This document shows positions 32,860-42,970 of a stretch of 64,000 nucleotides of DNA, piece by piece. Within the stretch, counting starts at the first letter, position 1. Each line of letters starts with the position of its first letter. Under the pieces are notes generated by a model. That model was not told the origin of the DNA. It saw nothing but the letters and a program-made list of their open reading frames with translations, and did no database searches. Origin of the DNA: Amoebidium appalachense (Eukaryota; Ichthyosporea); contig CAVNZM010000013.1 in NCBI GenBank assembly GCA_963693365.1, positions 3,472,001 to 3,536,000 of the forward strand. Direction: 5' to 3'. The position numbers were made by a program, and so were the translations under genes.

Positions 32860-33100
32860 GATGACTTGACCTGACTTACAAGTCTCGACTTGGAAGATTA
32901 TTATTTTTAGTAACTCCTTCGGGCAGCTGGCCCACGGGCGGTTATTGCACCCCCCCTTTTCATCCACCCTCCTATGGCTTCCCCGCCCTAAGCCCCCTCC
33001 CCCCATAAAGTCACTCCTATGTCCGGCCTCAAGGCTTGACTTGACTTGGTTGAAGTCAGGTGCTAGGTGACTTCAAGTCGCGACTTGAAGTCAAGTCGCC
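32860..33100. repeat. GACTTGA-word repeats with a 26-base perfect palindrome
   Basis: The word GACTTG or its complement recurs many times. Bases 33068-33093 (half-site TGACTTCAAGTCG) form a perfect palindrome. It sits between the truncated LTR element and the copia element. Confidence 0.8.
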
Positions 33101-33168
33101 ACACCCCTTCTCTTGTTGTCACGTGTGATTCGAGGCTATTCCTCTTGCCCGCATGCGCACCTGCCATA

Positions 33169-33474
33169 TGTAACTTAGAGGTTTCTCTGTGAGACTTTAT
33201 TATTTGCTGACTTACATTGACTGGCCTGCCGGGACCTTTATATACTTGTGGTCTGGCTAACTGGAATGTTACATACTATTCCCGATTGGTCTACCCGCCG
33301 CTATGGATCTAGTCGCTACCAATCAAAACACTCCAATAGAATCTTCTAGACTCTTCTAGATCTATCCTGATCTATCGTGAACCTATCCACCAGTTTATCC
33401 CAAATATCTCGAATATTCCCGATCACTAGTGCTACGCTAACGCAGGGCATACCGGATGGCTATCCTGTTCGACA
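33169..33474 (-). repeat. 3' LTR of the copia element
   Basis: In transcript sense it begins TGTCGAACAGG and ends GTTACA. It is adjacent to the CCATA target duplication at 33164-33168. Confidence 0.95.
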
Positions 33475-33607
33475 CCCCCACTTGCACTGTGTTCTATCTA
33501 TCTACCGCATGCAACCTAAACCTAAGATGCAACTCTAAAACTATGCTACTATACTAACACATATAACACCTACTACACGAACATTAACACTACACTAATT
33601 GTAGTTC

Positions 33608-33790
33608 TTACTCAGCCATGCCGATGGCCTGCCGATGCTGCACTAACTTAAGTCTCCCTAAAGCTTTGGTGCACATGTCGGCCACGTTACTGTTCGTGCT
33701 GCAATACACAAGTTCTACATCCCCATTCTCCACACACTCACGGGTGTAGTGGTACTGAACGTCGATGTGTTTGATGCTGGCCTGGAGATT
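33608..33790 (-). pseudogene. Remnant of the copia RNase H C-terminus
   Basis: In the alternative minus-strand frame the region reads SIKHIDVQYHYTREC, then ELVYCSTNSNVADMCTKAL and a stop at 33610-33608. This is the standard C-terminal end of copia polyproteins. It joins the reverse transcriptase start directly and out of frame, which defines the deletion junction to within about ten bases. Confidence 0.85.
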
Positions 33791-36384
33791 GCTTCTTCCA
33801 GTGTCACAGGGTCATCCTCATTGCTATCAGCACTCTCAATTGCCATGCTGATACTGTCGCGGTACTCTACTACACCTGCGTTGATGCCGTAGGTCCCACC
33901 GCGCCTTGTAGTCATAGACGGATAGGCACTTCTGGTTGCAACCTGCAACTCTGCACTATCTTCCTCGTCTCCTGACCCTGCCGCGTCCGAATCGCCGCTG
34001 TCCTCGCCCGCGCCGTCGCCGATAGCATCTGAATCATATCCACTGTCAGTGCCGATTGCAGGCTTCCGAAAGGAATGTTGCTTCTTGACGCTGATTGGAT
34101 TCCTCGATTCCAAGCTCTGCTGATTTCCGATTGGCTTATGCATCAGCAATTCCATTGGCTCATCTTGCACCACCGGAATACCGGCCGTTGGGGTGCATGA
34201 TTCATCGATCACCACATCTCGCCCGACGATAGTCTTGCGCGCCTCGGTGTCCCACAACAAGTACGTCTTGCTGTCACCTGTGTAGCCGACGAATTTACAC
34301 TCCCGACTCTTGGCGTCTAGCTTCCTGCGCTCGTCCTTCGGCACATGGACAAATGCCTTGCTACCAAATACACGTAGATGGCTAACATCGGGCTTCTCTC
34401 CATACCATGCCTCCCAAGGTGTCATGCCACCCAGTACTGTGGTTGGCGTCAGGTTCTTGATGTACACAGCTGCCTGTACTGCTAGCTGCCAGAACCCCAT
34501 ACTCATGCCTGCTGACTGCAGCATGCAGCGCGCCGTCTCGACAATGGTCCTGTTAGCCCTCTCTGCTACACCATTCTGCTCTGGTGTGTAAGGGACTGTC
34601 GCCTCATGTTCAATGCCGCACGCTTCCAGGAACGACTTGAACTCAGTGGAGGTGTACTCACCCCCGTTGTCGGAACGCAGAATCTTGATGCTGGCACCGT
34701 GTTGCTTCTCTACGTGTGCCTTGTACTTCTTGAAGTAAGTATGCACTTGGGATTTATGTTTCATGAAGTACACCGTAGTGAACCTTGTCTTGTCGTCGAT
34801 GAAGGTGACATAATACTTGGAACCTTGCAGCGACTCCTTGTTGAACGGTCCTGCCACATCAGAATGAACTCTGTCGAGCTTCGCTGGCGCTGTCTTGCGG
34901 GGTAGCTTACTGAAAGAGAGCCGGGCTTGCTTCCCTCTCGCGCATCCCTCGCACACACCGTCATCCTGGGTTTTGCAGTCGATGCACAGACCCTCGACGA
35001 TGTTTTCTTTAACCATCTTCTGTAGCGTGTTTATTGCCACATGACCAAACCGCCGGTGCCATAAACTGGCGCTGCCCTTTACCGGCTCACACACGGTGTT
35101 ACCCCCACTGCTGCCGACTGCAGTGGTCACCATGTTCACGCTCTCACATACGGGTTTCACTAGGAGACGATACAGGCCTCCCTCCACTACCCCACGGGCC
35201 ACAACTTGGCCATCTGTGGCACTCTCAATCGTACACTGTCGACCGTCGGTGATGCCTCTTAACCCGTGCTTGCCGGCGCTTGAAGCCGACATCACGTTAG
35301 TTCCAAATGCTGCCACGTACAGCACATTCTGCAGTCTAAATGTCATGCTGTTGCCCTGGAACTCACTTGTTAATCTTACGACGCCTATTCCTAGCGCCAT
35401 CACACCCGGGGTGTTACCCAGAGCGACGGGTTTGGGTGTGATCGACCGGAAGTCTTCCATCCAGTCCTTTCGGCATGTGACATGGGAGGTTGCGCCGCAG
35501 TCCCAATACCACTCAGTTGAAGAAGGGAGTCCGCTGTTTACCGCCATGGCGAGTATCTCCTTGGAAGCTCCGTTCTGCTTCGCCTTGTCGCCGCGATTGC
35601 CGCCCTTCTTCTTCTTTGGACACTGTGACTTGTAGTGCCCAAACTTGTGACATTTGTAACACTCCACCTTGGATATGTCAGTCACGCGCGGCTTGCCGGT
35701 GTCCTGTCGTGGCGTACCGCCGCGCCATTGGGTGCTGGTCATCATCACCCGCTGCTGTTCCCTTGCAGCCTCGTTCTCCTCAAAACCACGCAGCTTGGCG
35801 ATTATCTTTTCCATTGTCTTCTCAGCTGCTGGTAAAGCTTGAATGGTCCTAACGTCGGTGCGGAATCGGTCGTCAGCGCCTACACCGTCCAGGAATTTCT
35901 CGGCAACCATGTCCTCACTAACTCCATTGGGGTCGATATGAAGAAGATCCTGCACAATGCACTCCAGACGGGCCGCATACTCCAGCACGCTTTCCATCGG
36001 CATCATATCAGCACGCCAGAACTGTTGAATCAACATTCTCTTGTGCTCATCTGTGTTGCGCGCAGCGTATGATGCTACCGTATCCCATATGTCCTTGGGA
36101 TTTCCTACGGCAATAGCTCGCCGACACAGGCTTGCAGGTACATCACCTAGTGTCTCCACCAGGTAGGAAGTCGCCTTCTTCTGGTCCAAGGGGTCGATCT
36201 CCACCAGAGGTTGCTCCACCGGTTCGCCGTCCTCTCCTATCACTTCAGGAGCCACGTCTTCAATCGTGTACCATAATTCCTCGCCCTCGAGGAAGCACTT
36301 CATGCGCATGGCCCACATTGAGTAGGAGATTTTGCCCTTGCCTTCTCCTTCATACATGGGAACTGGACATTTTGCTCTTCCCAT
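33715..36384 (-). CDS. Copia Gag-protease-integrase polyprotein (RT deleted)
   Basis: One 889-codon frame starts 48 bases after the primer site. Residues 1-230 are gag, with the zinc knuckle CYKCHKFGHYKSQC near residue 237. The protease motif is DCGATSHVT rather than the usual D-S/T-G-A. A GAG-pre-integrase domain (LWHRRFGHVAINTLQKM, CEGCARGKQ) precedes the integrase core, where all three acidic residues are present (HSDVAGPF, RSDNGGEY, PEQNGVAERANR). After the integrase C-terminus (VIDES) and an acidic linker, the reverse transcriptase opening (LEEAISRP) is cut off near 33790 and the frame runs out at 33715. The integrase looks intact, which is unusual for a deletion derivative. Confidence 0.93.
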   Translation of the reverse strand: MGRAKCPVPMYEGEGKGKISYSMWAMRMKCFLEGEELWYTIEDVAPEVIGEDGEPVEQPLVEIDPLDQKKATSYLVETLGDVPASLCRRAIAVGNPKDIWDTVASYAARNTDEHKRMLIQQFWRADMMPMESVLEYAARLECIVQDLLHIDPNGVSEDMVAEKFLDGVGADDRFRTDVRTIQALPAAEKTMEKIIAKLRGFEENEAAREQQRVMMTSTQWRGGTPRQDTGKPRVTDISKVECYKCHKFGHYKSQCPKKKKGGNRGDKAKQNGASKEILAMAVNSGLPSSTEWYWDCGATSHVTCRKDWMEDFRSITPKPVALGNTPGVMALGIGVVRLTSEFQGNSMTFRLQNVLYVAAFGTNVMSASSAGKHGLRGITDGRQCTIESATDGQVVARGVVEGGLYRLLVKPVCESVNMVTTAVGSSGGNTVCEPVKGSASLWHRRFGHVAINTLQKMVKENIVEGLCIDCKTQDDGVCEGCARGKQARLSFSKLPRKTAPAKLDRVHSDVAGPFNKESLQGSKYYVTFIDDKTRFTTVYFMKHKSQVHTYFKKYKAHVEKQHGASIKILRSDNGGEYTSTEFKSFLEACGIEHEATVPYTPEQNGVAERANRTIVETARCMLQSAGMSMGFWQLAVQAAVYIKNLTPTTVLGGMTPWEAWYGEKPDVSHLRVFGSKAFVHVPKDERRKLDAKSRECKFVGYTGDSKTYLLWDTEARKTIVGRDVVIDESCTPTAGIPVVQDEPMELLMHKPIGNQQSLESRNPISVKKQHSFRKPAIGTDSGYDSDAIGDGAGEDSGDSDAAGSGDEEDSAELQVATRSAYPSMTTRRGGTYGINAGVVEYRDSISMAIESADSNEDDPVTLEEAISRPASNTSTFSTTTPVSVWRMGM

Positions 36385-36418
36385 CTTGTCTCAACAGTCG
36401 CTTGATCGTAGCGTTGTA

Positions 36419-36432
36419 CTGGGCCCATAACC
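36419..36432 (-). promoter_or_regulatory. Primer-binding site for a half initiator tRNA-Met
   Basis: In transcript sense the sequence GGTTATGGGCCCAG follows the 5' LTR. It is complementary to the anticodon stem-loop region of eukaryotic initiator tRNA-Met (CTGGGCCCATAACC), the site used by Drosophila copia, which primes from a cleaved tRNA half. It is not complementary to the tRNA 3' end. Confidence 0.85.
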
Positions 36433-36737
36433 GTAACTTAGAGGTTTCTCTGTGAGACTTTATTATTTGCTGACTTACATTGACTGGCCTGCCGGGACCT
36501 TTATATACTTGTGGTCTGGCTAACTGGAATGTTACATACTATTCCCGATTGGTCTACCCGCCGCTATGGATCTAGTCGCTACCAATCAAAACACTCCAAT
36601 AGAATCTTCTAGACTCTTCTAGATCTATCCTGATCTATCGTGAACCTATCCACCAGTTTATCCCGAATATCTCGAATATTCCCGATCACTAGTGCTACGC
36701 TAACGCAGGGCATACCGGATGGCTATCCTGTTCGACA
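36432..36737 (-). repeat. 5' LTR of the copia element
   Basis: Identical to the 3' LTR except for the terminal base next to the primer site and one substitution at about 36664. It is adjacent to the CCATA copy at 36738-36742. Confidence 0.95.
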
Positions 36738-36742
36738 CCATA

Positions 36743-37334
36743 TACATGTGGCGGCCTGAGATCATGGACTCGAAGTTATTGAATGCACGTGCTTTTGTAG
36801 CCTACAGAGTTTCCGGAAGTTGATTGGCTCGCAAGTCCAAAATTGAACGCCCAATAGCTCGTTTACTGCCTTGTTCTCGTGTACTGCCTTGATACTTCCA
36901 TCGCGTGTTTTTACTCCTCAAGCGTTAGAACCTCTCTTGATCGGATCTCAAAAACCGCTCACCCTCCCCACACCCTACCCACAACCCGTCTTCGGCTTTC
37001 AGCCTCGGCCGGGGATGGTCATGGGGAGAGGTCTAGAAACCGGAAAGTCTTTCTCGCTCCCCTCGGTCCCCTACCTCCACTAGTGCCTTCCTTCTTCCAC
37101 CTCATCCCGTCCCCTGCCTCGCTTCACAACCAATTTCATGGGAAATACATCTTAAGTTTAGTTCTGCAAAAACATGTGCATTACCTTGAACTTCGGCCTC
37201 CTATATCTTGGAGTGCTATTGGGGTGGCCTCGCCACTTACACGTCGCCATTTGAAACGCTCGACTTCAGCCGCCGCCATTTACCGTAATAAGGACAGCCA
37301 TTCATAATCAGTGCTTGTTGTTAACATAATGAGC

Positions 37335-37375
<41 letters not shown>

Positions 37376-37751
37376 GGGAAAGCGTACACGGTGACGAAAC
37401 CAGATATCTCTGCAAAGTTTCTCCACCAACGTTAACCCCGTGAAATGCACCAACATAAATACAAATCGCACTTTATTTATTGCACAAGCCTAATTTTTTT
37501 CACCGCACGTTGTCTTTCCGTACTGACGTACTGTCCAAACCAAAAACAACACGCACAGTTACATAGCCTTTTCCCTCACACGTCATCCGTCCAGTTTTTA
37601 TATTGCAAGCTTTCAAAATGCCCAACCATAATTTGTTACAAGCACGTGTACATGTCAAGTACAGTTACTGTACACACTCTTCATGCGAAACTGAGACTTA
37701 GTGCCAACAAAAAAATACTCGCAGATGCCATAACAAACCGTACTTCGCATA
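36743..37751. other. Spacer and 3' flank of the unrecognised gene
   Basis: No gene was seen in 36743-37320. There is a poly-C run at 37327-37373. From about 37440 onward the DNA resembles 8270-8530, the 3' flank of the decayed paralogue, so it is probably 3' UTR and downstream DNA. Confidence 0.6.
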
Positions 37752-39699
37752 TCAAACACCATTCATCACAGGCACGCTTCCCCCAGCCTCAGGCAGGGGG
37801 GTCACACTCACACCCAGCTGCCACGCAAATTGCGCAAGAACCCCCTCCCTCACATACACCTGTGCCCCCCTGCCCTTCACATCATTCACCTGTAGGTCCC
37901 CCCCGACTTTTCCAAAAGACCCGCTAGCGCCAATCTACTTAACGCCAAAGAACGGAGAAGTGGGGTCGTACCAGCAAAGGATATGCAATTTACGTGCTTC
38001 TGAAATTCGCGGGGAAACATTCTTTCAAGGCGCCTTACGACGTGAAGTGGGAGGGAGCTGTCAACAATTGCCATGAGCACGGGAAGGGGGGTCTCAAGTG
38101 TCTGCGAATTTCTCATCAACCGGAGGGACATGGGGTCGAACACACCAAGGTGTTCCATGCGAGAGTCGTCATGGAGGTGGTCGCAATTACACCACCACAC
38201 CCTCTTATCATGCAGCAGTATGTCGTGTGCCCGGCTGTAGTAGCAAAGTGTGTTGGAAAACGCAGCCGTAATTTGACGGTCGCTGAGCCCCAGTGATGTA
38301 AGAGTGACCGCCATCAGCACATTTGTGTCCATCGTGGATTTTTTTGTGGATTTCGCCTCCGAAATGTGGACGGATGGATGTACGGTGTTTGAAGGATGGT
38401 CGGAGTTGGGTTGATAGGGGGGGGTGGGGGGGCTCGTGGTGACGTGGTCGGGTGCAGAGGGGGGATCCAACGGGATTTCCGTGCGTGCTGCGGGCTGCGT
38501 AGTGGGCCTGGCTGGTTCAGGTGTGCCCTGCAGGCGGGAGGGTAGGTCTGAGATTTTGCAACGTGCAAGGATAGGGACCCAAGGCACAGTGAAGAAAATT
38601 GATTAAGGGAAAGAGATCTTGCTTGCGAACAGGGGTCAGTGGGTGGGTGGGTTGGTGGGTGGGTGAAGGAGGGGAAGGAGGGGAAGGGGGGAGGGGGGAG
38701 GGGGGAGGGGAGGGGGGATATGGAAAGGGCGCATGTGCCGGAATATGCTGGAAAAAAGAGAATTTAAACGGAAGTGCATGATTATTTTAATTTGATTGGG
38801 TGAAGGAAGTAGATTGTCTTTTTGTCTTTTTCTTTTCTTTTCTTTCATTTTTTGAGCAGTGAGGGGAGGGGAGGGTGGTGGGTGGGTGGGCGGGCAGGGG
38901 GGGGGGGGGGGGGGGGGGGGGCAAATGCGCTGAAGCCAAGCAACTACCGTAACGAAAAACTTGGAAACACATGGGTGCAGCAACACTCTCGCTGAAGCCA
39001 AAATATGTGCAGGAAGAATACATTATAACACAACCCGGCTATCTTCAAGTATCTACTAGTATGCCTCAACACAAGGACACGTTAAGGTCTTCTACCTTAC
39101 CCACATAAGGCAAGCTGGGGCCGGGAGGGGGGGGGGGGGGGGGGGGGAGGGGGGAGGGGGGGGGGGGGGAAGGAGAAAGGGAGGAGGAGGGGGGGAAGTG
39201 TTAACTTAGTAAACAAATAACTGTGACTAAAGTTAGTGTAACATTTCGAGCTTGACTGTCAGTCTATGAGTGTGAATAGAATACTTGTTTGGGGACTGCA
39301 ACAATCGTTAGGCAGGGGAATGATTATGTGAGTGGGTGTTTGTGTGCATGTATGTGTATGTCTGTGTGTGAGTGTGTGTGATGGGTGGTTTATATGCCAC
39401 TTTTACCCTCTCTCTCTCTCTTCTTCGCTTCCATCCTATCCACTGCTTAGTTTTCTCATGCTTTACGCTTCCCACGCCCACGATCCTCCCTCATACACAA
39501 ACACAAACGTAGCACAGTCAGTGCCATACCATACAACGAGATCTCAAAACCTCTCTTAGACTAGCTTAAATGCATGCATCAGAAGTTCCCCTCGACTAGC
39601 TATGTGTATGTGAGTACTATGAAGATGAGACGTCACGCGGAGAAGCCCAGGGGGGGGGGGGGGGGGGGGGGGGGGGATGGGAAGAGAGGGAGGAGGGAA

Positions 39700-39736
<37 letters not shown>

Positions 39737-40670
39737 AGGGGGGGAAGGGAGGGATGGCAGAAGTAGAGATAGAACATACCGTGGTCTCGACGATGTGGCA
39801 GGTGATGAGTAGCGTCTCGAGCAATATCTGCCTGTCCTCTGCCAGCCCAATCAAATCCATCTGCCTCCGGTACTGTGTGCACCTTCCTCCAAGTGTTTCC
39901 GCCGCGCTCACCGCCAACAGGGCACCCGTCAGCACGCCGGGACGGACTTTTGCACCCGCATCTACCATTTGTTCAATGAACTCGAGTGGTGCTTGCTCCA
40001 AGCGAAACCCCATGTTCTCGCTGAATACAGTGCCGGCCAAGTGTGGGGGAATGTCGTCTACGCGCACGTGTTTGATCCCACGTGCAGCAAGTGTCTGGAG
40101 GGAGGGAACATTCTTCTCGTTTGCGCAAAAGAGAGAGTTGGAGTTGCCTGAGTGCGCCCTACCGTTGCTAGTGGGTTGGGCTTGGGAAGTGCGCATGTTA
40201 GGCCTACCACCTGGGAAGATGGAAAGAACGATCATCTCTGTGATGGAGGGCCGTTGGGTCATGACGGGAGTATGTGGGGGGCTGTTATTCGTGCCGGCGG
40301 GTGGGGTGGGGTTAACCGGTGTCTGCTCACTGTTTGCATCTGCTGCAGGAAGTATTCCGTCAGTTTCATTGCTCGGAAGCGAATCACTTTGGCCTGTGTT
40401 GGGTGTCATGTTTGGATTGTTCTGTGTAGTTGGATGGCGTATGGTGCCGACGATGCGTGTGGGGAAGTCAGCAGCCGCCGCCTGGAGACCCATTATGTAT
40501 GTCTCAACGAGGTCGGAGCCAATGAGTGCAATGGGTGGGGGGTTCGTGTCGGCCGCTGGGGGTGTTTGTGTGGTGTCTTGGGCGATGATCTCTTCGTTGG
40601 AGTTAGGGGCAGGTGTGGGAGGGTCAAAGAAATCGTCGGAAAAGTCGAATGCTTGTTCTAGTTCTGCCAT
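37752..40670 (-). CDS. Unrecognised two-exon gene (member of a duplicated family)
   Basis: Exon 1 is 40670-39780 (297 codons, ATG with MAELEQAFDFSDDFFDPP) with donor GTATGT; exon 2 is about 38527-37752, after a pyrimidine-rich acceptor. The intron holds poly-C tracts. The N-terminus is acidic and then Pro/Thr/Asn-rich (likely disordered) to about residue 190. Two compact helical regions follow (around 195-297 and 345-510), and a short strand-rich end closes before the stop at 37754-37752. The frame is continuous except at a G7 run near 37905, where one extra G would join it to the conserved C-terminus. The decayed copy at 8532 supports the reading of both parts. About 555 residues are expected. 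No family was recognised. An acidic start could suit a nuclear or regulatory protein, but that is a guess. Confidence 0.65.
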
Positions 40671-41550
40671 GATGCGAGGTGAAAAGGGAAACCGGGGACG
40701 GTTTCATGCATGTCACGGGTTCAGCTTGTATATGTAGCTGGCAAGACTTACGTGGGTACCTCAAAGATGCTAGCAAGCAAACTTACTGATTTGAAGGCAG
40801 GTAAAACGTAAACGTCCTTTGAGTTGGCAAGAAGTTTATTGATTTTTTGCTTTATGCTCCCAACAGTAGTTTGTGTGAGTAGCACATGTGTGCTAACTAA
40901 ACGTTCATGACAACCTGTCAAACTTCGTTTTTCAAACAAGAACGACGCACGCACATTGAGTAGTACGTGATGCAGTGAGTACAGTTTTGGTGAAATGAGT
41001 GTTGATTCTCGTGGAGTTTTTGTTGCACTGGTTCTTGAATTTTTTCTCGGTCATAGCCCAAATCGTCACACCGTTAAAACTGATCTTATGGAAAACAACT
41101 TGACTCTTCTTTCCACCTTCCAAACTCCGCTAACGTCTGGCTGCTGTGGGCAGCACGTCGGGCTGTTGCAGAGCTGTGGGCCGGAAGTGAAAAATGCGAT
41201 CTGAACAATGACCTAGTTGGTGGTACCCTTTCAGCCAATCACAGTCTACTTCACTGAGCCGGTGAGTGTAATGCATGATACTGTCCTTGTAAAATGCGAT
41301 TGATTGGTTTGCATGTATTCAGAGGAGTTGAGGAGCATATTCTTTCCTATCATCGGAGTCCATCATCCTCCTTGCCATAAAAAAGGGCTTGAAAGAAAAA
41401 GAAAGAAAGACGAACCACCGATTTTGAGCTTTATGGGTGAATGTTATAGGAAATGTACAGTAAATTGGACTGAAGAGCTTCGGGCGTACCGTTGTTGGAC
41501 CAATCAACTCGTGTCAGTCATTCCGTCATTAGTGCCGGCATATTTATCTC
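40671..41550. other. Intergenic region upstream of the unrecognised gene
   Basis: Probably contains the promoter of the minus-strand gene at 37752-40670. It contains CCAAT-type words (41233-41240, 41500-41507). No coding sequence was seen. Confidence 0.4.
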
Positions 41551-41690
41551 CATCGATTCAGTCGCACATCGATTCAGTCGCACATCGATTCAGTCGCACA
41601 CATCGATTCAGTCGCACACATCGATTCAGTCGCACACATCGATTCAGTCACACATCGATTCAGTCGCACACATCGATTCAAATGTCGCTC
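41551..41690. repeat. Tandem repeat of CATCGATTCAGTCGCACA units
   Basis: About eight head-to-tail units of 15-19 bases with the constant core ATCGATTCAGTC, just upstream of the LINE. They could be LINE 5' UTR monomers or a local minisatellite at the insertion site. Confidence 0.9.
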
Positions 41691-41785
41691 TTTATTATCT
41701 GCTAATAAATAGTATCCTTCGCGCATCCACCCCTAAACCAGGCCATCCGTGGCCCTAAGGGCCGGGGAACACCCCCATCCATGTC

Positions 41786-42970
41786 ATGGCACATGCCTAT
41801 AATCGTTTCAGAACCTCTTTCAAAGTTCCATCTACACCCATCACACATGTGCGACCATTAAAACGTCCAGCAGATACACCTACCACAGATGCACAACCAG
41901 AAAAACATCGCCTTAGACTAAGCGCAACACCTATTTACAATACACTACCCATTCAGAATAACACCACACCACTCCGTAGAAACACAATAACAACCATGCC
42001 GAAACTTTCGGTTGATACAGTACTGGCAGAACTTGCCCTCGTTAAGAAACAGCTAAATGAGCTGTTACCACTCAAGAACATGATAGAAAAACTCCAAACA
42101 GAAAATACCCAACTCAAGCTCACCATTGATTCACTCACAGCCCAGCTAAACATTAGTGGATCGCAAAACCCCAAAACTCATGAGCAAACATCTCGCGACG
42201 GAGACATTTCCACCCCAACACAAAACAACACAGGACCGGAAGCACAGCTCCCGGCAGAGTTCCTAGAATATGCGAACTCTCGTAAAACACCCGAGCTCCG
42301 CCAAATTGCCAAGGAAACATATGCCAGCATTCTTGCAGGCAACGAGTACCGCCGCAACTCCCCTCCCAAACCGCCGGCTAAGGGGAACACCCAAGCAAAC
42401 GGTAACATCAACATCCCACCCAAATACGAGAGGGTGTATTTCAAAGTCAAGCACGGCAGACGCCCACACAGGGCCATGTGGTCCATCTTCAAGGCTCTCG
42501 GCTTCCGGTGCTCTCGCATCCTTTGTCTGTCCTTCATTGGATACGATGTGCTGGAAGTAGCAGTACGGGGCGACTATAACCGTGCGTTCATCCGTGACGC
42601 GACAAAGGGGTGTGGAAGCTTCTTCACCCACCTCCCAAGCTACGACCCATGCGCGCCGGAAAACATTCAGAAAGCAGACAAAGAACGTAAAGTGTCTGCT
42701 AAGAATGCGTGCGCCACACGTTGTCGTGTACGCATCAGCAAGGCAAAAGAGTTCCTCGCAAAGTTGGAAAACGATGCTACGAGCGTGATAGACACGGACA
42801 CGAAGGAACCAATGTTTTCTGGTGAGAAACTGCTCGAGCGCAAACGCCGATGCGAGATGGAAATCGAGCTCTTCTGCGAACTGTTCGCGCTGGCGGAAGG
42901 TCGTGCATACGACCCCGTAAGCGACAAGTGGGAACCAACCCCACAGGTGTCGGACCAAACCGATGCCTAA
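41786..42970 (+). CDS. LINE ORF1 protein
   Basis: A 394-residue open frame. After a basic N-terminus, residues about 75-130 form a leucine-rich coiled coil (LALVKKQLNELLPLK, IEKLQTENTQLKLTIDSL), as in trimerising ORF1 proteins of L1-type elements. A compact region follows (about 210-290; YFKVKHGRRPHRAMWSIFKA) that may be the RNA-binding part, and then a Lys/Arg-rich helical tail. No CCHC knuckle is visible. The stop lies inside the start region of ORF2. In the family this protein binds element RNA and accompanies it during integration. Confidence 0.8.
   Translation: MAHAYNRFRTSFKVPSTPITHVRPLKRPADTPTTDAQPEKHRLRLSATPIYNTLPIQNNTTPLRRNTITTMPKLSVDTVLAELALVKKQLNELLPLKNMIEKLQTENTQLKLTIDSLTAQLNISGSQNPKTHEQTSRDGDISTPTQNNTGPEAQLPAEFLEYANSRKTPELRQIAKETYASILAGNEYRRNSPPKPPAKGNTQANGNINIPPKYERVYFKVKHGRRPHRAMWSIFKALGFRCSRILCLSFIGYDVLEVAVRGDYNRAFIRDATKGCGSFFTHLPSYDPCAPENIQKADKERKVSAKNACATRCRVRISKAKEFLAKLENDATSVIDTDTKEPMFSGEKLLERKRRCEMEIELFCELFALAEGRAYDPVSDKWEPTPQVSDQTDA

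Larger units (their letters stand above)
33169..36737 (-). mobile_element. Ty1/copia LTR retrotransposon with internal deletion (non-autonomous)
   Basis: LTRs 33169-33474 and 36432-36737 (306 bp each) differ at only about two positions. The element is bounded by a 5-bp target duplication CCATA (33164-33168 and 36738-36742). In transcript orientation the order is 5' LTR, tRNA-half primer site, gag, protease, integrase, a fused remnant of the RNase H end, a G-rich polypurine tract (33475-33484), 3' LTR. Reverse transcriptase and most of RNase H are absent, so it depends on enzymes from relatives. Near-identical LTRs indicate a young insertion. Confidence 0.95.

Noticed and set aside
34310-36455. 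Plus-strand open frames within the copia element
   Set aside because: They are antisense shadows of the 889-codon polyprotein with no recognisable motifs.
41551-41690. Possible CRISPR or integron-type repeats
   Set aside because: Units are contiguous with no unique spacers; they are a minisatellite or LINE 5' monomers.
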